The position numbers and the translations under genes are program-made. This document shows positions 52,000 to 59,305 of a DNA stretch of 63,212 bases, piece by piece (the first letter of the stretch is position 1; every line of letters starts with the position of its first letter). Location of the stretch: contig CALDOZ010000012.1 of assembly GCA_937912025.1 (NCBI GenBank), positions 1-63,212 of the forward strand, in the 5' to 3' direction. The DNA is from an uncultured Clostridia bacterium. Its GTDB lineage: Bacteria > Bacillota > Clostridia > Christensenellales > Borkfalkiaceae. The notes under the pieces are model-generated. The model was not told the DNA's origin. It did not search any database and saw only the letters and a program-made list of their open reading frames with translations.

Positions 52000-52028
52000 T
52001 TGACACTATAAAATTTTAATGATATAAT
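52000..52028 (+). promoter_or_regulatory. Promoter of the valine T-box unit
   Basis: TTGACA (52000-52005), 17-base spacer, TATAAT (52023-52028): a full consensus. Confidence 0.92.
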
Positions 52029-52055
52029 TTTGTAAATTGAAAATTTAATTTTAAC

Positions 52056-52316
52056 GACTTTGACGAAGAGTGTATTAGAAAATTTCGGCATAGAGATACG
52101 GTGGTTGGTGTAAACCGTAACGAAAATTTTATTACTGTAACTTCCGAGTCGGAAGGAAGAAAGGTAAATCCGAGTAGACCCTTCCCGTAGGTGTGGCGTT
52201 AACGCATTGCCAAATGGCTAAAGTGGTGCGATTATTCGTACAATTTGAGTGGTACCGCGGGATATAAATTACTTTATACTCGTCTCAAGGAATTTACTTG
52301 AGACGGGTTTTTTGTT
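52056..52316 (+). promoter_or_regulatory. T-box leader 3, valine (specifier GTA)
   Basis: Stem I base GACT (52056-52059)/AGTC (52147-52150), kink-turn TTGAC/CG, GAAG (52065-52068)/CTTC (52141-52144). Specifier strand ends CTGTAA, giving GTA at 52137-52139, one base before the lower stem. GGTTGGTGTAAACCG apical block. T-box GAGTGGTACCGCGG near 52247-52260. Terminator CGTCTCAAG/CTTGAGACG (52281-52305) with GGTTTTTT. Confidence 0.94.
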
Positions 52317-52337
52317 ACCGTCTCGTAGGAGGTTTTA

Positions 52338-54635
52338 ATGAATTCAGCAACAGGTCTTGAATTTAAAATTCAAGAAATGGCTCAACGTATAAAAACGCTT
52401 AGAGAAATCGTTGGGCTTACAACTAATGAAATGGCTCTCAAAACGGGCGTATCAGAGCAAGAATATATCGATTGCGAAAGCGGTAAAAGCGACCTTAACT
52501 TTGCTTTCTTATATCGTTGCGCGCTTGCCCTTAACGTTGACGTTACCGAAATTATTGAAGGTTCAAGTCCAAGACTTGCAGGCTACACGGTAACTCGTAA
52601 AGGTCAAGGTCAACAAATTCAAAAAGCGCACGGTATGACGTATTTTAACTTGGCGTCGGCTTTCAAAAATCGTATTGCCGAACCGTTATACGTTATTTCA
52701 GAATACGACGAAAAAGCGCAAAACGCCGATATTGAACTTACTACTCACGAAGGTCAAGAATGCGATATCGTTGTTAAAGGCGTTTTAAAAGTACAAGTGG
52801 GCGACCATATTGAACTTTTACGCGAAGGCGACAGTATTTATTACGACAGTTCTACTCCTCACGGTATGATTGCTGCTGAAAATCAAGACTGTATTTTCTA
52901 CGCAATAGTGCTTAACCCTGCGCACGAGCCTATATCTAAACTTATTCACGGTGGCGCTAAAGAGTTCGTTGCTAAACAAACTAATAAGCCTACCGTTAAA
53001 ACTAAACGCGTTTGGAACGATTTTATTGTACCTATTGAAGATAGTACGGGCGCGTTACAATCTATCTCGTTTACTAACGAAGAAAATTTCAATATCGCTT
53101 TTGACGTTGTTGATAGATTAGGCCGCGAACAACCTAATAAAATTGCAATGGTACACGTTTCAAAAGATTTAACAGAAAGAACGTTTACTTTTGGAGATGT
53201 TAAGCGCGCATCGTCGCAAACTGCTAATTACTTTAAGTCACTTGGTATTAAAAAAGGCGATAAGGTTATGCTTATATTAAAGCGCCATTATCAATTCTGG
53301 TTTGCTATGATTGCCCTCCATAAAATAGGCGCTATAGCAATTCCCGCAACTAACCAACTTAAAGAACACGATATTACATACCGTCTTAATAAAGCGGGCG
53401 TTAAAATGATTGTTTGTACGCCTGATGACGGCGTTGCCGACGAAGTTGATAAGTCAGCCCTTCACTCACCTTGCTTACAAACTAAAGTTATAGTAAACGG
53501 CGAGCGTGAAGGTTGGCGTAATTTTGATGAAGAATATTGCTTATACACGGGTAAATTCGTACGCAACGAATTAAGTCCTAAGGGTGACGATACGATGCTT
53601 ATGTATTTCACGTCGGGAACGACGGGTAATCCTAAGGTTGCTACTCACAACTACAAATACCCTCTCGGTCACTTTATTACGGCTAAGTATTGGCATTGCG
53701 TTAATCCAGACGGTTTACACTTCACTATTTCCGACACGGGCTGGGCTAAAGCGGCTTGGGGTAAACTTTACGGTCAATGGCTTTGCGAAGCGGGTATTTT
53801 CGTTTACGACTTTGATAGGTTTGACGCTAACGAAATTATGCCTATGTTCGCTAAATATAAAATTACTACTTTCTGCGCCCCTCCTACTATGCTTAGACTT
53901 ATGATAAAACAAGACCTTTCACGTTTTGATTTATCTTCTATCGAGCATATGACGACGGCGGGCGAAGCGTTAAACCCTGAAGTTTTCCGTCAGTTTGAAA
54001 AAGCAACGGGCTTACAAATTATGGAAGGCTTTGGCCAAACTGAAACGACGGTTGCCGTTGCTAACCTTGTGGGAACAAAATCTCGCTTAGGCTCTATGGG
54101 TAAACCTGTTCCGTTATACAACATTAGCCTTGTTGACGGTAACGACAAGCCTGTTGCCGTTGGTGAAACGGGTGAAATCGTTATTGATATTTCTAAAGGT
54201 AACCCTTGCGGTTTATTTACGGGCTACTTTGACGATGAAGAAAAAACTAACGAAGTTCGCCACGACGGATTTTATCACACCGGCGACACCGCTTGGAAAG
54301 ACGAAGACGGTTATTTTTGGTACGTTGGCCGTGTTGACGACGTTATTAAGTCGTCAGGCTACCGCATAGGACCGTTCGAAATTGAAAACGTTATTATGGA
54401 ACTTCCTTACGTTTTAGAATGCGGTGTATCGGCTATACCTGATGAAGTTCGCGGTCAAATTGTAAAAGCAAGTATCGTTTTAGTTAAAGGCACTAACGCA
54501 ACAGAAGAACTTAAAAAAGAAATTCAAGACTACGTTAAAAAACGTACCGCTCCATATAAATATCCGCGTGTGGTTGTGTTTAGAGATGAACTTCCTAAAA
54601 CTACAAGCGGCAAAATTCAAAGAAATAAATTGTGA
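52338..54635 (+). CDS. XRE-cupin-acyl-CoA synthetase fusion, valine unit
   Basis: 765-aa paralog of the protein at 49699, with the same order: XRE HTH (residues ~15-75, RIKTLREIVGLTTNEMALKTGVSE), cupin (~125-200, HEGQECDIVVKG; GDSIYYDSSTPHGM) and AMP-forming synthetase (~250-765; YFTSGTTGNPK near 422, ISDTGWAKAAWGKLYGQW, GFGQTETTVAVA, C-terminal TTSGKIQRNKL). The two are close along their whole length, so they arose by duplication. AGGAGG precedes the ATG. It opens the operon that continues through the aminotransferase and the oxidoreductase. Isobutyrate is the inferred substrate from the valine specifier. Confidence 0.92.
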   Translation: MNSATGLEFKIQEMAQRIKTLREIVGLTTNEMALKTGVSEQEYIDCESGKSDLNFAFLYRCALALNVDVTEIIEGSSPRLAGYTVTRKGQGQQIQKAHGMTYFNLASAFKNRIAEPLYVISEYDEKAQNADIELTTHEGQECDIVVKGVLKVQVGDHIELLREGDSIYYDSSTPHGMIAAENQDCIFYAIVLNPAHEPISKLIHGGAKEFVAKQTNKPTVKTKRVWNDFIVPIEDSTGALQSISFTNEENFNIAFDVVDRLGREQPNKIAMVHVSKDLTERTFTFGDVKRASSQTANYFKSLGIKKGDKVMLILKRHYQFWFAMIALHKIGAIAIPATNQLKEHDITYRLNKAGVKMIVCTPDDGVADEVDKSALHSPCLQTKVIVNGEREGWRNFDEEYCLYTGKFVRNELSPKGDDTMLMYFTSGTTGNPKVATHNYKYPLGHFITAKYWHCVNPDGLHFTISDTGWAKAAWGKLYGQWLCEAGIFVYDFDRFDANEIMPMFAKYKITTFCAPPTMLRLMIKQDLSRFDLSSIEHMTTAGEALNPEVFRQFEKATGLQIMEGFGQTETTVAVANLVGTKSRLGSMGKPVPLYNISLVDGNDKPVAVGETGEIVIDISKGNPCGLFTGYFDDEEKTNEVRHDGFYHTGDTAWKDEDGYFWYVGRVDDVIKSSGYRIGPFEIENVIMELPYVLECGVSAIPDEVRGQIVKASIVLVKGTNATEELKKEIQDYVKKRTAPYKYPRVVVFRDELPKTTSGKIQRNKL

Positions 54636-54663
54636 TTATTATCATTATAAGGTGGTAAATATT

Positions 54664-55743
54664 ATGAAATACGATATCAAAATAACTAAGACTAGCAGTC
54701 CTAAACAAAAACCTCAAGACGAAAGCAAATTGGGGTTTGGTAAAATTTTTACAGACCATATGTTCATTATGGAATATTCAACTGAAAAAGGCTGGCACGA
54801 CGGCAGAATAGTTCCGTTTGGACCTATTCCTACCCACCCTGCTTCAACGGTATTCCACTACGGCGCTGAAATTTTTGAAGGTATGAAAGCATACCGCGCT
54901 ACCGACGGTACTATTAGAATGTTCCGCCCTATGGAAAACGTAAAACGTCTTAATAAAAGCGCTGAAAGACTTTGCCTTCCTACGCTTGATGAAGAAGGCT
55001 GTCTTGACATTTTAAATAAAATTGTTGAACTTGAAAAAGATTGGGTTCCTCATAGCGAAGGTACTTCTTTATATATTCGTCCATTCATTTACGGTAACGA
55101 CCCTCACCTTGGCGTTCACGCCGTACACAACGCAACGTTCGTAGTTATTTGTTCGCCTGTTGGCGCTTATTACGCTCAAGGTATCAATCCTGTAAAAATC
55201 GCTATTGAAAGCGAAGACGTTCGCGCCGTACGCGGTGGCACGGGTTACGCTAAATGCGGTGGTAACTACGCTGCAAGTATGCGCGCCGGTCAACGCGCCG
55301 AACAAAACGGTTATACTCAAGTTTTATGGCTTGACGGCGTTGAAAGAAAGTACATCGAAGAAGTTGGCGCTATGAACGTTATGTTTAAAGTTAACGGTAA
55401 AATTATTACTCCTATGCTTTCAGGCTCTATCCTTCCTGGTATTACGAGAAAATCTTGTATCGAACTTTTAAAGGGTTGGGGCTATGAAGTTGAAGAACGT
55501 CTATTCTCTGTCGACGAACTTTTTGAAGCGGCTGAAAACGGAACTTTAGAAGAAGCGTGGGGAACGGGAACTGCCGCAGTAGTTTCGCCAATCGGTCAAC
55601 TTTATTATAAAGGCAAAGAGTACGTTGTATCGGGTAATAAAATTGGTAAAACCACTCAAAAACTTTACGATGAGCTTACGGGTATTCAATGGGGTAAAGT
55701 TGAAGATAAAAACGGTTGGAGTTATATAGTTTGCAATGGCTGA
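54664..55743 (+). CDS. ilvE: Branched-chain amino acid aminotransferase
   Basis: PLP enzyme interconverting Leu, Ile or Val and their 2-oxo acids with glutamate/2-oxoglutarate. 359 aa, fold type IV. GPIPTHPASTVFHYGAEIFEGMKAY near residue 55, YIRPFIYGNDPHLGVH near 138, the PLP lysine in GGTGYAKCGGNYAASM (~195), and LWLDGVERKYIEEVGAMNVMF. The ATG at 54664 has AAGGTGG upstream; it lies 28 bases after the synthetase gene and overlaps the next gene by eight bases. In this operon it would make the amino acids from carboxylated acyl-CoAs. Confidence 0.95.
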   Translation: MKYDIKITKTSSPKQKPQDESKLGFGKIFTDHMFIMEYSTEKGWHDGRIVPFGPIPTHPASTVFHYGAEIFEGMKAYRATDGTIRMFRPMENVKRLNKSAERLCLPTLDEEGCLDILNKIVELEKDWVPHSEGTSLYIRPFIYGNDPHLGVHAVHNATFVVICSPVGAYYAQGINPVKIAIESEDVRAVRGGTGYAKCGGNYAASMRAGQRAEQNGYTQVLWLDGVERKYIEEVGAMNVMFKVNGKIITPMLSGSILPGITRKSCIELLKGWGYEVEERLFSVDELFEAAENGTLEEAWGTGTAAVVSPIGQLYYKGKEYVVSGNKIGKTTQKLYDELTGIQWGKVEDKNGWSYIVCNG

Positions 55744-56413
55744 TTACAAACCTAAGCGAATAACATTATTTGCAGGTCATTACGGTAGCGGTAAAACTAA
55801 TATTGCCGTAAACTACGCGTTAAAACTCAAAAACGACGGGTATGCCGTAAAAATTGCCGACCTTGATATCGTTAATCCGTATTTTAGAACAAAAGATAGT
55901 CAGTTAGACTTAGAAAAAGCGGGAATACCGTTAATTTCACCCGCTTATGCAAATTCTAACGTAGACTTACCCGCCCTTCCGCAAGAAGTTTACAGTCTTG
56001 TTCAGCGTAGAGATTTTTACGCCGTTATGGATATTGGTGGCGACGACCGTGGCGCTTACGCTCTTGGTAGATATACCCCATACATCTTAGAAGAAAATAA
56101 TTACGAAATGATTTTCGTTGCAAACTTTTATAGACCGCTAACAAGAACTGCTGAAGATGCGCTTGAAGTTATGCGTGAAATTGAAGTTGCGTGCGGTATC
56201 AAGTTTACCGCAATAGTAAATAACTCTAACCTTGGCAATTTAACTACTGCTAACGACGTTATAACTACTTACGATAAAACTGCTAAGTTGTCTAAACTAA
56301 GCAATCTACCCGTAATTTTTACGTCGGCAGAGAAAGAAGTTGCTAAAAATCTTGACGGTAACGTGTTAAGTTTAAATTTACAAAAAAAATATTTTGACGT
56401 TAAGGAGAAATAA
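55736..56413 (+). CDS. ParA/MinD-like P-loop ATPase
   Basis: 225 aa. P-loop GHYGSGKTNIAVNYAL (residues ~14-29), followed by IADLDIVNPYFR and MDIGGDDRGAYALG, as in CobQ/CobB/MinD-type nucleotide-binding proteins. The specific function is unknown. Similar ATPase genes sit in 2-oxoacid oxidoreductase operons, so an assembly (e.g. Fe-S or subunit) or redox-linked role is possible. It overlaps ilvE by eight bases and ends one base before the ferredoxin gene's ATG. Confidence 0.82.
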   Translation: MADYKPKRITLFAGHYGSGKTNIAVNYALKLKNDGYAVKIADLDIVNPYFRTKDSQLDLEKAGIPLISPAYANSNVDLPALPQEVYSLVQRRDFYAVMDIGGDDRGAYALGRYTPYILEENNYEMIFVANFYRPLTRTAEDALEVMREIEVACGIKFTAIVNNSNLGNLTTANDVITTYDKTAKLSKLSNLPVIFTSAEKEVAKNLDGNVLSLNLQKKYFDVKEK

Positions 56414-56414
56414 T

Positions 56415-56621
56415 ATGGCAAAAGTTACTTTTAATTCGGACCTTTGCAAAGGTTGCAGTCTTTGTGTTGACGCTTGTCCGAAAAAGATATTAATAATTGC
56501 AAAAGACAAAATAAACGCTAAAGGACATTCGCCTGCGGAAATTACAGACCAAGAAAAGTGTATAGGTTGCGCTTTTTGCGCCACTATGTGCCCTGATTGT
56601 GTAATTACCGTAGAAAAATGA
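56415..56621 (+). CDS. vorD: 2-oxoacid:ferredoxin oxidoreductase delta (ferredoxin) subunit
   Basis: 68-aa 2[4Fe-4S] ferredoxin with CKGCSLCVDACP and CIGCAFCATMCP. It carries electrons between the TPP catalytic subunits and soluble ferredoxin. The ATG at 56415 follows GGAGAAATA. First of four consecutive oxidoreductase genes (delta, alpha, beta, gamma), the order typical of VOR and KOR enzymes. Confidence 0.93.
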   Translation: MAKVTFNSDLCKGCSLCVDACPKKILIIAKDKINAKGHSPAEITDQEKCIGCAFCATMCPDCVITVEK

Positions 56622-56631
56622 GGTGATAAAA

Positions 56632-57693
56632 ATGAATGATAAAGTTTTAATGAAAGGTAACGAAGCAATCGCCGAAGCTGCAATCAAGGCTGGTTGTCTT
56701 CACTATTTTGGATATCCTATAACCCCACAAACTGAAATTGCCGCGTATATGGCTAAGCGTATGCCTAAAATTGGCGGAACTTTCCTTCAGGCAGAAAGCG
56801 AAGTTGCCGCTATCAATATGGTTTACGGCGTTGCTGCGGCAGGTTTTAGAGTTATGACTTCTTCGTCAAGCCCAGGCGTTTCTCTTAAACAAGAAGGTAT
56901 TTCTTACATAGTAGGCGCTGACCTTCCCGCTCTTATAGTAAACGTACAACGCGGTGGCCCTGGTCTTGGCGGTATTCAACCGTCGCAAAGCGATTATTTC
57001 CAAGCAACTAAAGGTGGCGGACACGGTGACTATCACCTTATAGTTTTAGCGCCAGCGTCAGTTCAAGAAATGGCTGACCTTACCGTTAAAGCGTTTGATT
57101 TAGCGGACAAATACCGCGTTCCATCAATGCTTTTAACTGACGGTACGTTAGGTCAAATGATGGAGCCTGTCGAGTTTAAAGAAATTAACCAAACTAAAAT
57201 TGACAAGCCTTGGGCGGTTAACGGAACTAAAGGCGAGCGCGAACACAACGTTGTAAATTCACTCTACTTAAAGCCTGAAGTTTTAGAAAAAACTAACTTT
57301 GAACGCTACGAAAGATACAAAGCCATCGAGCAAAACGAAGTTATGTACGAAGAATTTATGATGGACGATGCTGAATACTGCGTCGTTGCATACGGTATTG
57401 CTTCACGTATTTCTAAAAACGCCGTTGTTGAAGCGAGAAATCAAGGCATTAAAGTTGGTTTAATTCGCCCTATTACGTTATGGCCTTTCCCAACTGAAAT
57501 TTTAAATAAAACGGCTGATAAAGTTAAAGGTTTTATTTCGGTAGAACTTTCTATGGGTCAAATGATAGAAGATATTCGTTTGGCTACTAACTGCAAAAAG
57601 CCAGTTGTTTTATGCAACCGTTCAGGCGGTATGATACCTTCACCTGAACAAGTGCTTGAAAGTATAAAAAATCTTAAAAAGGAGAATGAATAA
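56632..57693 (+). CDS. vorB: 2-oxoacid:ferredoxin oxidoreductase alpha subunit
   Basis: 353 aa. Pyrimidine-binding half of the TPP enzyme: LMKGNEAIAEAAIKAGCLHYFGYPITPQTEIA, SSSPGVSLKQEGISYIVGADLPALIV, RGGPGLGGIQPSQSDYFQATKGGGHGD. I use the ATG at 56632 with GAGGTGAT upstream. The stop shares a base with the beta-subunit start (TAATG). Sequence alone cannot separate ketoisovalerate from 2-oxoglutarate enzymes; the neighbouring aminotransferase and valine T-box favour branched-chain substrates. Confidence 0.92.
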   Translation: MNDKVLMKGNEAIAEAAIKAGCLHYFGYPITPQTEIAAYMAKRMPKIGGTFLQAESEVAAINMVYGVAAAGFRVMTSSSSPGVSLKQEGISYIVGADLPALIVNVQRGGPGLGGIQPSQSDYFQATKGGGHGDYHLIVLAPASVQEMADLTVKAFDLADKYRVPSMLLTDGTLGQMMEPVEFKEINQTKIDKPWAVNGTKGEREHNVVNSLYLKPEVLEKTNFERYERYKAIEQNEVMYEEFMMDDAEYCVVAYGIASRISKNAVVEARNQGIKVGLIRPITLWPFPTEILNKTADKVKGFISVELSMGQMIEDIRLATNCKKPVVLCNRSGGMIPSPEQVLESIKNLKKENE

Positions 57694-58451
57694 TGAAAAC
57701 AGTTTTTGAAAAACCAAAAGCATTAACGGACGCTCCTTTCCACTACTGCCCTGGTTGTACTCACGGTATTATTCACCGTTTAGTAGCAGAGGCAATAGAC
57801 GAACTTGGTATAGTAGGTAAGACTGTAGGCGTTGCGCCTGTTGGTTGCGCCGTTATGGCATACGATTATTTTGCTTGCGATATGGTTGAGGCCGCTCACG
57901 GTAGAGCCCCTGCCGTTGCTACCGGTTTAAAACGCGCTATGCCTGAAAATATTATTTTCACTTATCAAGGCGACGGCGACTTAGCGTCGATTGGTATGGC
58001 TGAAACGGTACACGCCGCTACTAGAAATGAAAATATTACTATAATATTCGTTAATAACGCAATTTATGGTATGACGGGCGGTCAAATGGCTCCTACTTCA
58101 CTTCCTGGTCAAGTGACTCAAACTTCACCTTATGGTAGAGACGTTAAAACTGCGGGTATGCCTATTAAAGTAAGCGAACTTTTATCGTCGCTTGACGCTC
58201 CGCATTATATAGAACGCGTTGCCGTTAATAACGTTAAAAACATTAGAAACGCTAAAAAGGCAATACTTAAAGCATTCAAAAACCAAGTTGAAGGAAAAGG
58301 CTTCTCTCTTATTGAAGTTGTATCAACTTGCCCTACAAACTGGGGTATGACTCCTGCTAAGGCTCTTCAATGGGTTGATGAAAAAATGATTCCTTACTAT
58401 CCGCTTGGCGTTTATAAAGATAAAGACGCTGTGATTAAGGAGGGTGAATAA
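57693..58451 (+). CDS. vorA: 2-oxoacid:ferredoxin oxidoreductase beta subunit
   Basis: 252 aa, TPP diphosphate-binding half. FHYCPGCTHGIIHRLVAEA at the N-terminus, then YQGDGDLASIGMAETVHAATRNENITIIFVNNAIYGMTGGQ near residue 90, the Mg/TPP motif GDGD..N. It overlaps both neighbours by one base. Confidence 0.94.
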   Translation: MKTVFEKPKALTDAPFHYCPGCTHGIIHRLVAEAIDELGIVGKTVGVAPVGCAVMAYDYFACDMVEAAHGRAPAVATGLKRAMPENIIFTYQGDGDLASIGMAETVHAATRNENITIIFVNNAIYGMTGGQMAPTSLPGQVTQTSPYGRDVKTAGMPIKVSELLSSLDAPHYIERVAVNNVKNIRNAKKAILKAFKNQVEGKGFSLIEVVSTCPTNWGMTPAKALQWVDEKMIPYYPLGVYKDKDAVIKEGE

Positions 58452-58984
58452 TGACTACTCAAATTTTAATTGCCGGATTTGGCGGTCAAGGCGTACTTTT
58501 TGCTGGTAAATGCCTTGCTTATGAAGGTTTATTTGAAAATAAACAAGTTAGTTGGCTTCCTTCTTACGGCCCTGAAATGCGTGGCGGTACGGCTAACTGT
58601 AGCGTTATTATTAGCGATACACCAGTTGGCTCGCCTATCGTAACGTATCCTGACGTTTTAATTGCAATGAACTTACCTTCGCTTGATAAATATGAAAACG
58701 ACGTTACTAAAAATGGTAAAGTATTTATTGATAGCACCCTTATTTCAAGAAAGGTTACGCGCGAAGATATTTCGGCTTACTACATTCCCGCAACTAAAAT
58801 GGCAAACGATAATGGAACTCCTACCCTTGCAAATATGATTATGCTTGGTAAAATGATTAAAGAAACAGGCATTGTTGCGTTTGATAGCGCCGTTGAAGCA
58901 ATGAAGAAAGTTGTATCTGCTAAACACGCAGACTTGCTTGAAGCAAACATTAAAGCGCTTAAAATGGGTTACGACTTTATTTAA
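58451..58984 (+). CDS. vorC: 2-oxoacid:ferredoxin oxidoreductase gamma subunit
   Basis: 177 aa, CoA-binding domain: QILIAGFGGQGVLFAGKCLAYEG at the N-terminus, SWLPSYGPEMRGGTANCSVIIS near residue 35. Last gene of the valine operon, followed by a terminator. Confidence 0.94.
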   Translation: MTTQILIAGFGGQGVLFAGKCLAYEGLFENKQVSWLPSYGPEMRGGTANCSVIISDTPVGSPIVTYPDVLIAMNLPSLDKYENDVTKNGKVFIDSTLISRKVTREDISAYYIPATKMANDNGTPTLANMIMLGKMIKETGIVAFDSAVEAMKKVVSAKHADLLEANIKALKMGYDFI

Positions 58985-58996
58985 AAAACAATATAT

Positions 58997-59030
58997 AAAA
59001 AAGTGGTTTTCGTTTGAAAGCCACTTTTTT
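58997..59030 (+). terminator. Terminator of the valine/oxidoreductase operon
   Basis: AAAAGTGG/CCACTTTT stem extended by TTTC/GAAA with one bulge, followed by a T-run. Confidence 0.9.
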
Positions 59031-59067
59031 GATTGCAAAAATTTTAAAATTTAGTGTCATAAAGGTA

Positions 59068-59095
59068 TTTACAAATTGAATTTGTCGTTTATAAT
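59068..59095 (+). promoter_or_regulatory. Promoter of the Rhs gene
   Basis: TTTACA (59068-59073), 16-base spacer, TATAAT (59090-59095). Confidence 0.75.
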
Positions 59096-59105
59096 GTAGG
59101 CAGTA

Positions 59106-59119
59106 CGAACATTTGTTCG
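59106..59119. promoter_or_regulatory. LexA-like SOS box
   Basis: CGAACATTTGTTCG matches the Gram-positive LexA/DinR core CGAAC-N4-GTTCG, with extra symmetry (ACGAACA/TGTTCGT). It lies 11 bases downstream of the -10 element, where binding would block transcription. Confidence 0.6.
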
Positions 59120-59200
59120 TTACTAAATATCGGAAGAATATTGCTTAAATTAAAAAACTTCCGTAAAAAAATAAGCAGTAATAATAGTTAAAGTCGAAAC

Positions 59201-59228
59201 TAAACGCGGATAAATTTATCCGCGTTTA
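59201..59228. repeat. 28-bp perfect palindrome in the leader
   Basis: Arms TAAACGCGGATAAA and its exact complement with no spacer, enclosed by GCAGTAAT/ATTACTGC. Not obviously a terminator, since AAAAAAGGGGG follows. Confidence 0.75.
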
Positions 59229-59305
59229 ATTACTGCAAAAAAGGGGGCGAAACAATGTAAGATTTAACAAAACCGTATAAAAAAATAAAATATTGGAGGA
59301 AAAAA

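Larger units (their letters stand above)
59031..59305. other. Promoter and structured leader of the Rhs gene
   Basis: Between the terminator and the Rhs start lie a promoter, a LexA-like box and three potential hairpins: CGGAAG/CTTCCG (about 59131-59163), GCAGTAAT/ATTACTGC and the palindrome at 59201-59228. TTGCTTA/TAAGCAG is an alternative pairing. A G5 ribosome-binding-like tract is followed by ATG-TAA at about 59256-59261, then GGAGG before the true start. No other gene seen. Confidence 0.65.

Noticed and set aside
56415..58984. 2-oxoglutarate:ferredoxin oxidoreductase (KorABCD) as the firm assignment
   Set aside because: Subunit order and motifs allow it, but linkage to ilvE and a valine T-box points to branched-chain substrates; substrate remains formally open.
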